Counted from the first letter of the stretch, positions 44,352 through 54,920 are shown. The stretch: 64,000 nt of DNA from G963665815 sp942492065 (GCA_942492065.1 CALODV010000008.1:806001-870000); one strand, 5' to 3'. Numbers and translations are program-made. The notes: generated by a model from the sequence alone, not told the origin.

Positions 44352-46190
44352 ATGTGTGGAATAGTTGGATATATTGGTTACAGAAACTCTGTGCCGCTCA
44401 TTATAGAAGGAATTAAAAGACTGGAATATAGAGGCTACGACAGCTCCGGAACTGCTGTTATCAATGAAAACAATGAACTGCAATTCGTAAAACGTAAAGG
44501 TAAAATCATTGAGCTTGAAAGGGCGTTACCTGCCCCAAGCAAGTTTTCAGGAACAGTTGGCATTGCTCATACACGCTGGGCTACTCACGGAGAACCGAAC
44601 GAAGTCAACTCTCACCCGCATTTCAACAAAGAAAATACTATTGCTCTTGTCCATAACGGTATCATAGAAAACTACGAAGCCATTAAGAAGAGACTGGAAA
44701 AAGAAGGTTACACTTTTGTTTCCGAAACCGACTCTGAGGTTCTTGTACAACTTATAGATTATTTCTACAAAAAAGATAATGATATGAAGTCTGCAGTACA
44801 AACCGCCTGCAGAATGGTAGAAGGAACCTTCGGGATTGCGGTGATAAACTCTGATACACCTGATTATATCTATGCGGCCAGAAAAGGTTCCCCGCTTATT
44901 CTTGGAATTGGCAATAACGAGTATTTTATTACATCAGACGTTAATGCTACGATAGTACATACAAACAAAGTCATATACATCAACGACAATGAAATGGTTA
45001 CCATAAACAGGAAGAGCTACGAGATTACAACTCTAGAAAATGAGGCTGTCAAGGCAAAGATTTCTGAAATAGACTGGGATATATCTTCCATAGAAAAGGG
45101 TGAGTTCAAACACTTTATGCTTAAAGAAATATTCGAGCAGCCTGTTTCAGTATCAAATGCCTACAGAGGAAGACTTATTGAAAAGCTATCCACAACAAAA
45201 CTTGGTGGACTGGCAATGTCAAATGAGCAGCTGCGAAAAGTTAAAAAAGTGCAGATTATTGCCTGCGGTACTTCCTGGCATGCAGGAATGATTGGAAAAT
45301 ATCTCATCGAGATGCTGGCAAGAATCCCCGTTGAGGTTGAATATGCAGGCGAATACCGCTACAGAAACCCCATCATCCCTGAAGATACCATAGTCTTTGT
45401 TATCAGTCAATCCGGGGAAACTGCCGACACATTGGCTGCATTGCGTGAAGCACAGGCTCGTGGAGCGAAAGTGCTGGGTATAACTAACACTATCGGCTCA
45501 ACAATTGCCCGTGAATCGGATGGTGGTGTTTACATCCATGCCGGTACTGAAATCGGAGTTGCCTCTACAAAAGCTTTTACATCTCAGGTTACAGTGTTAT
45601 CTCTTTTTGCCGTCCTAATGGGACGAATGAGAAGTCTTTCTCCGACATATGGTTCAGAGTTCATCAAAGAAATAAAGAAACTTCCATCAAAAATTCAACA
45701 GATTCTCGCACTTAACGATGAAATCAGGGATTTTGCCCGATCTATCAAAGACTCTACTAATGCCCTGTTCCTGGGTAGAGGTATACACTATCCTGTTGCA
45801 CTGGAAGGAGCATTAAAACTTAAGGAAATCTCGTATATCCATGCAGAAGGTTACCCTGCGGCAGAGATGAAACACGGTCCTATTGCTCTTATAGATGAGA
45901 ATATGCCTGTTGTTGCAATTGTTATGAATGATGCAATTTATGAAAAAGTAATATCTAATCTGCAGGAAGTTAAAGCCAGAAAAGGACGCATTTTTGCAAT
46001 TGCCACAGAAGGTGATACACAGATTGCAGATCTTGCTGAAAAGGTTATCTATATCCCTGACACAAAGTATGCACTTCAGCCGTTACTATCTGTTATCCCG
46101 CTCCAGATGTTGTCTTACCATGTAGCAGATCTGAAAGAGCTGGATGTTGATCAACCTAGAAATCTTGCAAAAAGCGTTACAGTTGAATAG
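44352..46190 (+). CDS. glmS: Glutamine-fructose-6-phosphate aminotransferase (isomerizing)
   Basis: 612 aa, the standard length. It makes glucosamine-6-phosphate, the first step to UDP-GlcNAc for peptidoglycan and LPS. The start MCGIVGYIGYRN exposes the catalytic Cys after Met removal; THTRWATHGEPN-type and NHNGIIENYE-type glutaminase motifs follow. Two SIS domains (about 290-420 and 460-600) have VFVISQSGETADT and GRGIHYPVALEGALKLKEIS, and the end is QPRNLAKSVTVE. A GNAT gene follows 3 bp downstream. Confidence 0.97.
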   Translation: MCGIVGYIGYRNSVPLIIEGIKRLEYRGYDSSGTAVINENNELQFVKRKGKIIELERALPAPSKFSGTVGIAHTRWATHGEPNEVNSHPHFNKENTIALVHNGIIENYEAIKKRLEKEGYTFVSETDSEVLVQLIDYFYKKDNDMKSAVQTACRMVEGTFGIAVINSDTPDYIYAARKGSPLILGIGNNEYFITSDVNATIVHTNKVIYINDNEMVTINRKSYEITTLENEAVKAKISEIDWDISSIEKGEFKHFMLKEIFEQPVSVSNAYRGRLIEKLSTTKLGGLAMSNEQLRKVKKVQIIACGTSWHAGMIGKYLIEMLARIPVEVEYAGEYRYRNPIIPEDTIVFVISQSGETADTLAALREAQARGAKVLGITNTIGSTIARESDGGVYIHAGTEIGVASTKAFTSQVTVLSLFAVLMGRMRSLSPTYGSEFIKEIKKLPSKIQQILALNDEIRDFARSIKDSTNALFLGRGIHYPVALEGALKLKEISYIHAEGYPAAEMKHGPIALIDENMPVVAIVMNDAIYEKVISNLQEVKARKGRIFAIATEGDTQIADLAEKVIYIPDTKYALQPLLSVIPLQMLSYHVADLKELDVDQPRNLAKSVTVE

Positions 46191-46193
46191 TTA

Positions 46194-46871
46194 ATGATTA
46201 ACTTTGCTGATTACTCTCAGTATTTAGAGTATGAATACGGAGATGTTGTTTATGATTCTGAGAACTTAAAAATTTTTGTCTCGCAGAACAGATCTCATAT
46301 AAATCCGCATGGAGCATCATTTCCCTGCATCTTCTGTGAAGATAATGGAATACGATATTTTTCAATATCTCCTGATTTATTCGGCAAAATAGAAAATCAG
46401 ACAGTTTTGGCTGAAAGATTGGCAGAGAATCCTGTTAAATCCCTTGAAAATCTCTTTCCCAAAAACATGAAATGGTTGAAGGTTAACAGATATATTTCAA
46501 GTTGTGATTTAGCCATAGAAGACATTTATATAGATATACATAATTACATTGATGATAACGGTATAGATATACGTATTGAAAGTAATACAATAATGCTTGT
46601 AAATTCAGAAAATGACATAATTGGGAAAGCAGTCGTTACTCGTGATTCCAAAGAATGGAGAGAATTTTCTATAAGAATCAGCAAAGAGTATCGTAATAAC
46701 TCTCTTGGCTATTTTCTAGCAAAGTGTATGCTTCTTAACATTACTGAATCGGGTAAAAATCTCATATATGTATGCGAGTCGGCAAATATACCTTCAGTAA
46801 GAATAGCTGAAAAACTAGGACTATCATTAGTATCGCAAGAAATAACAGGATATCTTAACCATCAACAATAA
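46194..46871 (+). CDS. GNAT-family N-acetyltransferase
   Basis: 225 aa. The C-terminal half shows a GNAT fold: ISKEYRNNSLGYFLAKCMLL covers the acetyl-CoA-binding turn (a variant of Q/RxxGxG/A) and VCESANIPSVRIAEKLGLSL the last helix-strand. The N-terminal half (1-110) is unassigned. Its ATG is 3 bp after the glmS stop, so it is probably co-transcribed with it, but a metabolic link to amino-sugar synthesis is only suggested by this. Confidence 0.8.
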   Translation: MINFADYSQYLEYEYGDVVYDSENLKIFVSQNRSHINPHGASFPCIFCEDNGIRYFSISPDLFGKIENQTVLAERLAENPVKSLENLFPKNMKWLKVNRYISSCDLAIEDIYIDIHNYIDDNGIDIRIESNTIMLVNSENDIIGKAVVTRDSKEWREFSIRISKEYRNNSLGYFLAKCMLLNITESGKNLIYVCESANIPSVRIAEKLGLSLVSQEITGYLNHQQ

Positions 46872-46887
46872 AAACACTGGAGTTTCC

Positions 46888-49260
46888 ATGAGCATAAAAA
46901 CTATATACCTCCTTCCCCACTCTCACACGGATATTGGCTATACTGAATATCAGAAGAAGATTGAGCTGTGGCAGATTGATTTTATCAGACAAGTATTGAA
47001 AATACAGGATTCCCCTGAATACGCATCTTTCAAGTGGAATTGCGAAAGCTTCTGGGTGGTGGAAAAATTTCTGGAATCAGCTTCTGTTGGAGAAAAAGCA
47101 AAGTTTGTTAAAGCGATTAAGGAACATAAAATCGGGATTTCTGCCAGCTATCTGAACTTTTCTGAGGTCGTAGACTACGATTTACTCAAGTCTTTGACAA
47201 AACGTTCTGTAGACTGGGGTGAATCAAACGGATTAGACATTGATACTGCCATGACAGCTGATATCAACGGTTATGGCTGGGGCTTTGCCAGAGTTTTATC
47301 GGAACTGGGTGTCAATAACCTGTTTTCATGCGTACATACTCACCATGGGATGTTTCCGGCTTTTGCTAAGCAGCGGCCATTCTGGTGGGAAGCCTCGAAC
47401 GGTGAAAGGATTCTCGTCTGGAACGGTGAACATTATCACTTCGGGAATGAGCTTGGAATATCACCGGATGCCGGAGCATGCTATCTGATAAAAGACGAGT
47501 TTGATCTGGATCATGTTTTCCACAAACTGGATGTTCTGATGAAAACCAGAATTCCACGCTATATAGAAAATCTGGAAAGTGAAGGCTATCCATTCGATTT
47601 CGCACCAGTTATGATATCCGGGTTGCGAACTGACAATTCACCTCCCGGTAAGGAAATAGTAAAAACCATTAAAGCATGGAACAGCAAAAATGAAGTGAAG
47701 TTTGAACTGATCACATTGTCTGATTTTTTCAGCAAAATTGATAGAGAAAGCAGAGATATTCCTGTTTATCGTGGAGATTGGCCTGACTGGTGGACAGATG
47801 GAGCTGCCAGCAAACCGGCTGAGTTGAAGCTTTACAAGTCGGCCCAGCGCAAGCGAAACCTTATGAAAGAAATCTATGGAGCTGAATCATTAACTGATGT
47901 AGATGAAAATCTGGGACTTTATGCAGAGCATACTTATGGACATTCTGACTCTGTTTCTCAACCCTGGAATGAAGAAGTCAGTCTTATCTCAACCCGTAAA
48001 AACGGTTATATTACGGAAGCTATAGATATTCTGTCTGAAATGCAGCACAAATATGAACTCCAGCTGGGAGGTAGTGCTCTTCAGTTCGAAAGAACTCTAA
48101 AATTCAAAATAACTAATGTTTCGCAGAATTCTGTAACTGATCTGGTATATTTAAAAGTCAATCACTTTGAATACAATGAATTGTACTTGAATGAAGGTGC
48201 TGAGATTGTAGACTGTGAATCAGGAGAAAAGCTATACTACTCCAAAGAGGGAACTCCCGGAGGAGTACACTTTGTTGTTAAGATGGAGCTTGCAGATAAA
48301 TCAGAACGTATGCTGGAGATAATTCCGTCAAAAAATGACAGATCGGTTACAATAAACAGCTATTCCCTCAAAGGCTCTGACGGCATAGATGATATTGTCA
48401 GAAAGCCGGCAATTATTGATAACTCTTACAGCAATGATAGAGTAAAGATAACCTGGTCATTTCCTGGAGGGATAACATCTATTATCGATAAAGATAATTA
48501 TATTGAGCTTATCAATCAGGACAATGAGCACTCACTATTTACACCGGTATATGACGTTACTCCAGTACAAGATATAAATCAAATGTGTTCAGTAAGGGGC
48601 GCAATGGGCAGAAACCGTAAAGGTAAGAATTTTCAACAGCATTCAGGAAAGCTTAATTCTGTAGACTTAACATTCACATCTGATCTCTATGACAAGCTGC
48701 AGTTTGAATATAGTATTGAAGGAACTCGCTTCTACAGAATGGTTCTCACTATTCATTATGATGAAGGCAGGATTGACGTAAACGTTATTATGCATAAGGA
48801 CTCAGTCTGGGAACCGGAAAACATGTATCTGTCTGTTCCGCTGCAAGTACAGAGTTCAGAGACCTACTTACTGAAAGCAGGAGAATTCGTTCAACCTTTG
48901 AAAGATCAGTTACCGGGAACGTGTATGGACTTCTACAGTGCTGAGCACGGATTACTATTAAGCACAGATGCTTATGGAGTTGCACTGCGTACACCGGATA
49001 CATCTCTCATCCAGTTTGGTGATCTAAGACATAAAAACCGAATGCTTTTTGAAGGAGAAGACAAAGAATACGGGAAACGTTTTCCCTATATCTGGTTTAT
49101 GACAAACTACTGGGAAACAAACTTTGCAGCTGAGCTCGGTGGTTTCCACAAGTTTAACTTCAATCTGCTTTTTGGAAAAGATTGCGCTGATAATGACTTT
49201 TCAAGACAAAGAATGAAGGATTTATCCGAATCACTTATTGCTGTAAGACAAAGAAACTAA
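46888..49260 (+). CDS. Glycoside hydrolase family 38-like alpha-mannosidase
   Basis: 790 aa, no signal peptide. The N-terminus PHSHTDIGYTEYQ holds the H-x-H-x-D zinc ligands of GH38 catalytic domains (H11, H13, D15 region), and TAMTADINGYGWG near residue 124 contains the Asp expected to be the nucleophile. HTHHGMFPAF and the YAEHTYGHSDSVSQPWNEE segment complete the active-site region. A beta-rich C-terminal half matches the mannosidase middle and C domains. The likely substrate is a mannoside; related DUF5054-type enzymes are less studied. It follows the GNAT gene and overlaps the convergent DUF4062 gene by 4 bp. Confidence 0.85.
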   Translation: MSIKTIYLLPHSHTDIGYTEYQKKIELWQIDFIRQVLKIQDSPEYASFKWNCESFWVVEKFLESASVGEKAKFVKAIKEHKIGISASYLNFSEVVDYDLLKSLTKRSVDWGESNGLDIDTAMTADINGYGWGFARVLSELGVNNLFSCVHTHHGMFPAFAKQRPFWWEASNGERILVWNGEHYHFGNELGISPDAGACYLIKDEFDLDHVFHKLDVLMKTRIPRYIENLESEGYPFDFAPVMISGLRTDNSPPGKEIVKTIKAWNSKNEVKFELITLSDFFSKIDRESRDIPVYRGDWPDWWTDGAASKPAELKLYKSAQRKRNLMKEIYGAESLTDVDENLGLYAEHTYGHSDSVSQPWNEEVSLISTRKNGYITEAIDILSEMQHKYELQLGGSALQFERTLKFKITNVSQNSVTDLVYLKVNHFEYNELYLNEGAEIVDCESGEKLYYSKEGTPGGVHFVVKMELADKSERMLEIIPSKNDRSVTINSYSLKGSDGIDDIVRKPAIIDNSYSNDRVKITWSFPGGITSIIDKDNYIELINQDNEHSLFTPVYDVTPVQDINQMCSVRGAMGRNRKGKNFQQHSGKLNSVDLTFTSDLYDKLQFEYSIEGTRFYRMVLTIHYDEGRIDVNVIMHKDSVWEPENMYLSVPLQVQSSETYLLKAGEFVQPLKDQLPGTCMDFYSAEHGLLLSTDAYGVALRTPDTSLIQFGDLRHKNRMLFEGEDKEYGKRFPYIWFMTNYWETNFAAELGGFHKFNFNLLFGKDCADNDFSRQRMKDLSESLIAVRQRN

Positions 49261-52200
49261 GTATTTTCATTCTTCATGAGTTTTAGAACATCTTCTTTCT
49301 GTTCACGTAATTCTTTTTCGATGAAGAACAAACTATGTTTTTTAGAAAACTCTATTGCAGGATCTAATAACTTTAGAGCATCGGAGTTTTTACCTTGTTC
49401 CAGTAACAGTGATACTCTGTAACCATATGCAAGAGCAATACTATCAAATTTACTCAAATCTCTGCTCATCACTTCAAACTCACTAAGTAATTTTTCTCCT
49501 TTCTCAAGGTTTCCACTTTGTATGTAAGTTGAGGCTATATTGCCCAATGTCACACATTCAAGATTTTTGTCCGGATACTCCTCTAATTTTTTCAAAATAC
49601 TATTATAAACAATAAGGGAATCCTCGTATTGTTCTTTCGCAATAAGAATGTTCCCTTCTGTGCAAAGGCAATTCAGTAATCCCGGAATATTGTTAGTTTT
49701 TATACAGATTTTTTTGGAGATATTGACTGTTTCCTCTGCTTCGTCAAGTCGCCCCATTGCATGATACACATTGGACAAGGAGTGATTTAACATCTGAATA
49801 TGATATTCATCACCAATGACATGAGCAGCTTCAAGTGCTTTTGTAAATGTTTCTAAAGCATTTCCAAAGTTGCTTGTGTTCAAATAAATGTTACCCAATA
49901 AATTCATTATATTGCATTCAGCCCATTTATTTCCAAGCTCAATACTGAGTTTTAGAGACTCTTTCCCGTATGACAAGCATGTTTCAAAGTCTCCTTCATA
50001 ATAGTAGATGTTCATCAAGTTAGCTGTTAACGCCTGAATCACATAATTATTTTTCTGCTCTCGAAAGTGTATCAGGTTTCTTTCCAGAACTTCTTTAGAT
50101 TCCTTATATTGTCTTAAGGATATAAGCGTAATTGCACGATTAATTTCAATGACTCTAACTTTGTAGTCATTGTTCAGCTCTTTAGCTATGGTTATTGCTT
50201 CTTTCAGCAGGTCAACCGATAGCTGTAATTCTTCATTAGAACCTTCATTTAAACTGGCTGCATAATTCATAATAGCATCAAGATATCTGATTCTTTCAGG
50301 ATAATCTTTCAGAGCTTCTACAAGATACTTTCTTAGTGGAAGATTAGCATCTCTATCCGATTTGTAATGCATTATATCAGCAACCTGCCAGATAACTTGA
50401 GGATGGAATTTTTCAGGATTATCAATATATTTTTTTAGAGCTCCTTTCAGAGTAATAGAGGAATTTTCTTCTATCTGTACCCAATATCTGTAGTACTCGA
50501 ATTCTATTCTGCTGTAGGCCTTTACAAGGAAATTTGGCTGAACTAATAGTTCACTAAGCATTTTCCATTCACCAAGTTTGAAATACTGCCAGGGTGTCTC
50601 AATCATCCAACGAGGAACTGTCGTTCTACTGAAATACTCAGCTACTCTTATTCTTATATCATATTCTTTTTCTCTTAAGCTAAGGTATTTAGACTCAATT
50701 GCTTTTCTAAGATAATCATGTGTTATAAGAAGTTTTCCGGCACTCAGAGAAATAAGATGCCGGATGGAAATATAAAGAGGAGACCAGACAGCCATAGCCA
50801 TCGGACTATCTTTCTCTCCAAGTAGATCAAGTAATTCCGACTCTGTTAATCCTTCTCTTGATGCCCAAAGATAACACAAGGCTTTTTCCACTAACTCTGA
50901 TCCAAAATCATTTTCCAGCCTGTTTAGAACAAGTGTCAGCAGTTCCGGAATAGTTTCAGCTTTGAGATAGTACTCAATCTGCTCTTCGAGAGTATCAAAC
51001 TTACCTTCAATTCTCAGCTCTTCGAGAAGTAGTCTTAAGTAAAGTGGATTTTCAGTTTTTTTGCTACCGGCAATCCAGAAAATTGTTCCTTTGTTCATAC
51101 TCTTGTGACACCAGGCAAGGTATTTATCAATAAGCAGTTTTTTTTCATTGTCATTTAGTGAGTCCATTGTCAGTAACTCATATTTTCTGCTAATAACTGC
51201 ATCATAAGCTGTTCCTTTCAAACTTGTTACAATGATTTTTACGTTTGAAGGAATTTCTTCCGGTAACCAAAGTAATCTTTCAGCAGCATTTGCCTTATCT
51301 AGTTGATCAAGAGAGTCTATGACAATGATATACTTTTCTCTACCATCAATCTCAAGAATGAGATCTTGTAGAAAATGAGAATACTGTTCGGGGTTTTGCG
51401 GCATTTGCACCTGCAGATTAAATTTCTTAATTATATCCCAAGATAACCTGTAAAGAATATTGTTTGCATCTGTTGAAACAGGTGTTGAACCAATGTAATG
51501 TACAAAGCTGTAAACTTCCGGATTATTCTTAGCATATTCCGTTAACCAGTTTACTGCTAGAGAAGTCTTTCCACAACCGGATTCCCCGGATATCAGCAAT
51601 CCTTTATTTTCACTTTCTGTGAATTTTTCAAGAAAATCGAAGTAATCTTGTCTTTTAACATAAACACTTGATCTTGATAAACTGAATGCATGATGTTGTG
51701 CAGCCTGTATATCGAGAGGATTTGCTCTATCATCGTCAGGATACTGTTCCTTAATCATATTTGTAATATCTTCGAGGACTAATTCACCAAGTTTCTCAGG
51801 ATTGATGTAATTCTCCCTGACAACATGATCTGTATTTCTGATCTTATCTTTCAGAGCTTTCAGCTTGCATCTTCTCTGTTCAGCTCTTTCCTCTGCTTTC
51901 TCCTTTCCAAGATAACGGATTTCTTCCTTTGTCGGATTCTCCACATAAATTTTTTTTTCACTTTCAGGAATTTCGGAAAGCCAGTCCGGATCTCTCAAGT
52001 AAAAGAACGCTCTTTTATTCATGTTAGTATTGTTTATTACACCATGTAGAATCTCAAGTTCTGTTACAGATTTTTCTCTGTGTTCTGCCAGCCATGGTTC
52101 TTTTTTTACAAGTTCGTCCGGAATCTCAAAAGGAATCCAGCCATATCTTTCTCCAAGCATTCCAATAAAATACGGTTTACAGTTATTAATCTCCTCAAGA

Positions 52201-52406
52201 CAGATAGGAAGTACTTTACCTTCCGCTTGCTGTTCATCTGTAATACCCCATCTTAAATCGACTTCTCCCCAGATAATCCCTTTTGACTCACAAAGTTTAC
52301 GCAGTTTTGGGAATACTTTTTTTACAAGAATTTCTCGCTCCTGTTTCATATCTGAAAAAGTAGATGATATAAACACCCTTATTTGTCTGTCGTTTGCGGC
52401 ACACAT
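49257..52406 (-). CDS. DUF4062-P-loop NTPase-TPR protein (STAND/NACHT-like), partner of the RelA/SpoT-RyR gene
   Basis: 1049 aa. Residues 1-100 are DUF4062, a TIR-related fold: RVFISSTFSDMKQEREILV then WGEVDLRWGI and IGMLGERYGW. Around 270-285 is Walker A GLLISGESGCGKTSLAVNWL, and around 350 Walker B KYIIVIDSLDQLDKA. A winged-helix-like region and then about ten tetratricopeptide-like repeats (about 690-1040, e.g. ALETFTKALEAAHVIGDEYH) complete it. This is the arrangement of eukaryotic NPHP3/TEP1-like and bacterial STAND NTPases, which oligomerise on sensing a trigger. The ATG follows the upstream gene's TAA by 3 bp and uses a GAAGGAA overlapping it, so the two proteins are made together. Confidence 0.85.
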   Translation of the reverse strand: MCAANDRQIRVFISSTFSDMKQEREILVKKVFPKLRKLCESKGIIWGEVDLRWGITDEQQAEGKVLPICLEEINNCKPYFIGMLGERYGWIPFEIPDELVKKEPWLAEHREKSVTELEILHGVINNTNMNKRAFFYLRDPDWLSEIPESEKKIYVENPTKEEIRYLGKEKAEERAEQRRCKLKALKDKIRNTDHVVRENYINPEKLGELVLEDITNMIKEQYPDDDRANPLDIQAAQHHAFSLSRSSVYVKRQDYFDFLEKFTESENKGLLISGESGCGKTSLAVNWLTEYAKNNPEVYSFVHYIGSTPVSTDANNILYRLSWDIIKKFNLQVQMPQNPEQYSHFLQDLILEIDGREKYIIVIDSLDQLDKANAAERLLWLPEEIPSNVKIIVTSLKGTAYDAVISRKYELLTMDSLNDNEKKLLIDKYLAWCHKSMNKGTIFWIAGSKKTENPLYLRLLLEELRIEGKFDTLEEQIEYYLKAETIPELLTLVLNRLENDFGSELVEKALCYLWASREGLTESELLDLLGEKDSPMAMAVWSPLYISIRHLISLSAGKLLITHDYLRKAIESKYLSLREKEYDIRIRVAEYFSRTTVPRWMIETPWQYFKLGEWKMLSELLVQPNFLVKAYSRIEFEYYRYWVQIEENSSITLKGALKKYIDNPEKFHPQVIWQVADIMHYKSDRDANLPLRKYLVEALKDYPERIRYLDAIMNYAASLNEGSNEELQLSVDLLKEAITIAKELNNDYKVRVIEINRAITLISLRQYKESKEVLERNLIHFREQKNNYVIQALTANLMNIYYYEGDFETCLSYGKESLKLSIELGNKWAECNIMNLLGNIYLNTSNFGNALETFTKALEAAHVIGDEYHIQMLNHSLSNVYHAMGRLDEAEETVNISKKICIKTNNIPGLLNCLCTEGNILIAKEQYEDSLIVYNSILKKLEEYPDKNLECVTLGNIASTYIQSGNLEKGEKLLSEFEVMSRDLSKFDSIALAYGYRVSLLLEQGKNSDALKLLDPAIEFSKKHSLFFIEKELREQKEDVLKLMKNENT

Positions 52407-52409
52407 AAT

Positions 52410-54920
52410 TTATTCCTTCACGTCTTTATTGTAGATATCAAAACCGGATTCACTTACCAATTTTATCATATTCATCACTGCATCTCTATCATATTGCTTG
52501 ATATCGTCTGTTAACTCACTCCAGGGGACCAGATACGGAGTAACTTTTCTATCGAAATCTTTCTTACCGGAATATTTCCAACCATTTTTCAGTCTGTTAA
52601 TATTCCAGCGACCGTGTTCCATTTCAGCGAGTTTCTCAATTTCCTCACTTTTAAGCTCAATAAATTTACTATCGTCTGTAATCTGTTTAATATCATAACC
52701 CAGATAATTCAGACTCAGTTTAAAAAACAAAGCCTGATCAATATTATTCCTTCGAAACTGCTCATTAAGAAATTCCCATGATGTCAGCGATGTTTCAACT
52801 TTCTTTCCCTTGGATTGCTCTGTTCTGAGATAATTATCATGGATTTCTTTTGCTATTTTATCAATATCATCGAAATGAACGCCAGAAAGATTATTATTTG
52901 ATAGAAACACTGTGATTGTAGAAACATCTAAGGGCAGGTCTACGAAATTTTCATGATTCTCAATAAAAGTGTCCCTGATATAGCATTGAGTTTTGCTGGA
53001 ATTAGCTTTATATACTCCGGTAGAAACTCCCAGAGATAACCCGAGTCTGTATTCAAGATTTGATATCTTTCCACCTCTAAATCCCAGAATTCTTATGTTT
53101 TCCGGACAGTATTTTTGCTTAGCTACATTCTTCCAATACTCCAGAACTTCCAGAAAAGAAAAATCTGTTCCTGAAGTTCTGATAACTGTGTCATATCCTT
53201 TGTGAATATATATTTCATCAATATTTGCAGGTATAAAACCTATAGAGTCAATTTCGCACTCTTTGTTTTCCCTTACACGTATTAGTGCATTTCCAACACA
53301 CCCCGGAATACCGGTAATAGTCCCTCCGCCAATTACAGTTCCCTTAAACTGAGAAAATGATTTCTCAAGTGCTTCTGTAAAACCATCTTTAACAGATTCC
53401 GATTTATGACTTGACGTACCCGCAATAATAAGAAGATTTTCCTGATTTGTGTCTTCTTCCTCAAACAGTAAAACTAACGCAGTTTCCAGTAATTCCTGAG
53501 ACCATTTATAATGTTCAACTCCCGTCTTGGCAAAAAGAAGTTCCAGACTTTCGATTTCTATCTTTATACATTGCATATCTTTAATTTTTCCACTCTTTCT
53601 CAGAAAATCAATTGCAATTATGTAATATTCGAGAGCTTCATAAGGTTTTTCCAGCAGTAATAGTAATCGTCCCTGCTGAAGAAGTGATTTCATTTTACTC
53701 TTATGAATATTGATGTTTTGCATGCATTGTCTTGTTGCTGAGTTTATATGAGGAATAAGCAGTGTCAGAACTGACTCATTGTTATTAAGAAGTTCCATCT
53801 CAATATATCTGATCAGGTATTGCGGATTGTCCGGTTCAAGTAAAAAGACTTTCTTAGCATATATTAATGATGTGTTTTTGTCTGATTTACTGATAACTTG
53901 AGATATCAGGTGCAATGTTTTCTTGTAAATGAGAAATTCTTCCGGATGCATTAATTCAACGTCAATTCCTGACTCCAGCATACATTCTACTGACTTCACT
54001 ACATCTTCTAATAACGAATATCCCTTTTTAAATAGATCATCCTCATAATCACTTTCTTTTACAAGGGCTTCTCCATAACAGAATTTGAACTTGATTTTCG
54101 GATTGAGTCTTTCAAATGGAGTAAACGTCTTGATAACACTATCATAAAGACCGACTGCACGATATAATTCTGCCAGTCTCAATGAAATCTCAAGTTGACT
54201 GCATTCATCCTGTTCATTCCCGAGGATTGTTTTCAGCGTATTTTCTTCATTACTGAAGTCCTCATCACACATGTAATCTACTGCTCTTGTTTTCAAATCC
54301 AGAAGCGTATTCATCATTTCTTCAAAAGATTTGTCGGACTTCTCCAATAAGGCTGCCAGTCGGGCTGCTTCCCTTTTATATGTAACCGGAACATCAATTG
54401 GAGTTTTGTAAATCAGATCATGAACTATATCAGCCCAGGCATGCTGTAAAACCGTTCTCACCTGAATTTCAGCTTTCAATCCCTTAATCTCATCCGGTAC
54501 AGCAATTCCCAATATAGAATCTTTCTCTATTGAAACAATGTAATGCACAGACACATAACCAAATTCCTCATCATTCAATCTTGAAGCAGTATCAATGCTG
54601 TTCTCATAGTCTACTTCAAATTCATTCTCAATAAAATTACAAATCCTTTTGACCTGCGTGTTTGTGTGACATATAATCCGTCCTCCACAAAGATCTGTAA
54701 GTTCATTAACAGGGTCATTGTATTTATCTGCTTTCCTGATGCACTTTTCTGCAAAGCTGGATATTGTTTTTGCCCTTGCCTGTACAATTGCAAGAGGAGA
54801 ATACAGGCTGGATGATCTTGTGAGAATTTGATTCATTATTTTTTCGTACAATTCGAAATTTTCTCTTTTTGATGAGTATTTGGAAATCTGATTTTTATGC
54901 CAGTCAGAGATATTATTCAT
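52410..54920 (-). CDS. RelA/SpoT synthetase-TPR-SLOG-like-RyR fusion protein
   Basis: 836 aa. Residues about 40-190 form a RelA/SpoT nucleotide-pyrophosphokinase domain with intact motifs: QARAKTISSFAEKCIRK (R49, K51, K59), LTDLCGGRIICHT (D76, R81), FGYVSVHYIV and AEIQVRTVLQHAWADIVHDL. Residues about 230-470 are TPR-like helices. Around 485-660 a Rossmann-type domain with IIAGTSS and TVIGGGTITGIPGCVGNAL suggests a SLOG/LSDAT nucleotide-sensing fold. The last about 90 residues are an RyR domain (LAEMEHGRWNINRLKNGW, VPWSELTDDIKQYDR). No HD hydrolase is present. Such domain mixes occur in nucleotide-centred conflict systems. The partner is the DUF4062 NTPase gene directly downstream. Confidence 0.85.
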   Translation of the reverse strand: MNNISDWHKNQISKYSSKRENFELYEKIMNQILTRSSSLYSPLAIVQARAKTISSFAEKCIRKADKYNDPVNELTDLCGGRIICHTNTQVKRICNFIENEFEVDYENSIDTASRLNDEEFGYVSVHYIVSIEKDSILGIAVPDEIKGLKAEIQVRTVLQHAWADIVHDLIYKTPIDVPVTYKREAARLAALLEKSDKSFEEMMNTLLDLKTRAVDYMCDEDFSNEENTLKTILGNEQDECSQLEISLRLAELYRAVGLYDSVIKTFTPFERLNPKIKFKFCYGEALVKESDYEDDLFKKGYSLLEDVVKSVECMLESGIDVELMHPEEFLIYKKTLHLISQVISKSDKNTSLIYAKKVFLLEPDNPQYLIRYIEMELLNNNESVLTLLIPHINSATRQCMQNINIHKSKMKSLLQQGRLLLLLEKPYEALEYYIIAIDFLRKSGKIKDMQCIKIEIESLELLFAKTGVEHYKWSQELLETALVLLFEEEDTNQENLLIIAGTSSHKSESVKDGFTEALEKSFSQFKGTVIGGGTITGIPGCVGNALIRVRENKECEIDSIGFIPANIDEIYIHKGYDTVIRTSGTDFSFLEVLEYWKNVAKQKYCPENIRILGFRGGKISNLEYRLGLSLGVSTGVYKANSSKTQCYIRDTFIENHENFVDLPLDVSTITVFLSNNNLSGVHFDDIDKIAKEIHDNYLRTEQSKGKKVETSLTSWEFLNEQFRRNNIDQALFFKLSLNYLGYDIKQITDDSKFIELKSEEIEKLAEMEHGRWNINRLKNGWKYSGKKDFDRKVTPYLVPWSELTDDIKQYDRDAVMNMIKLVSESGFDIYNKDVKE

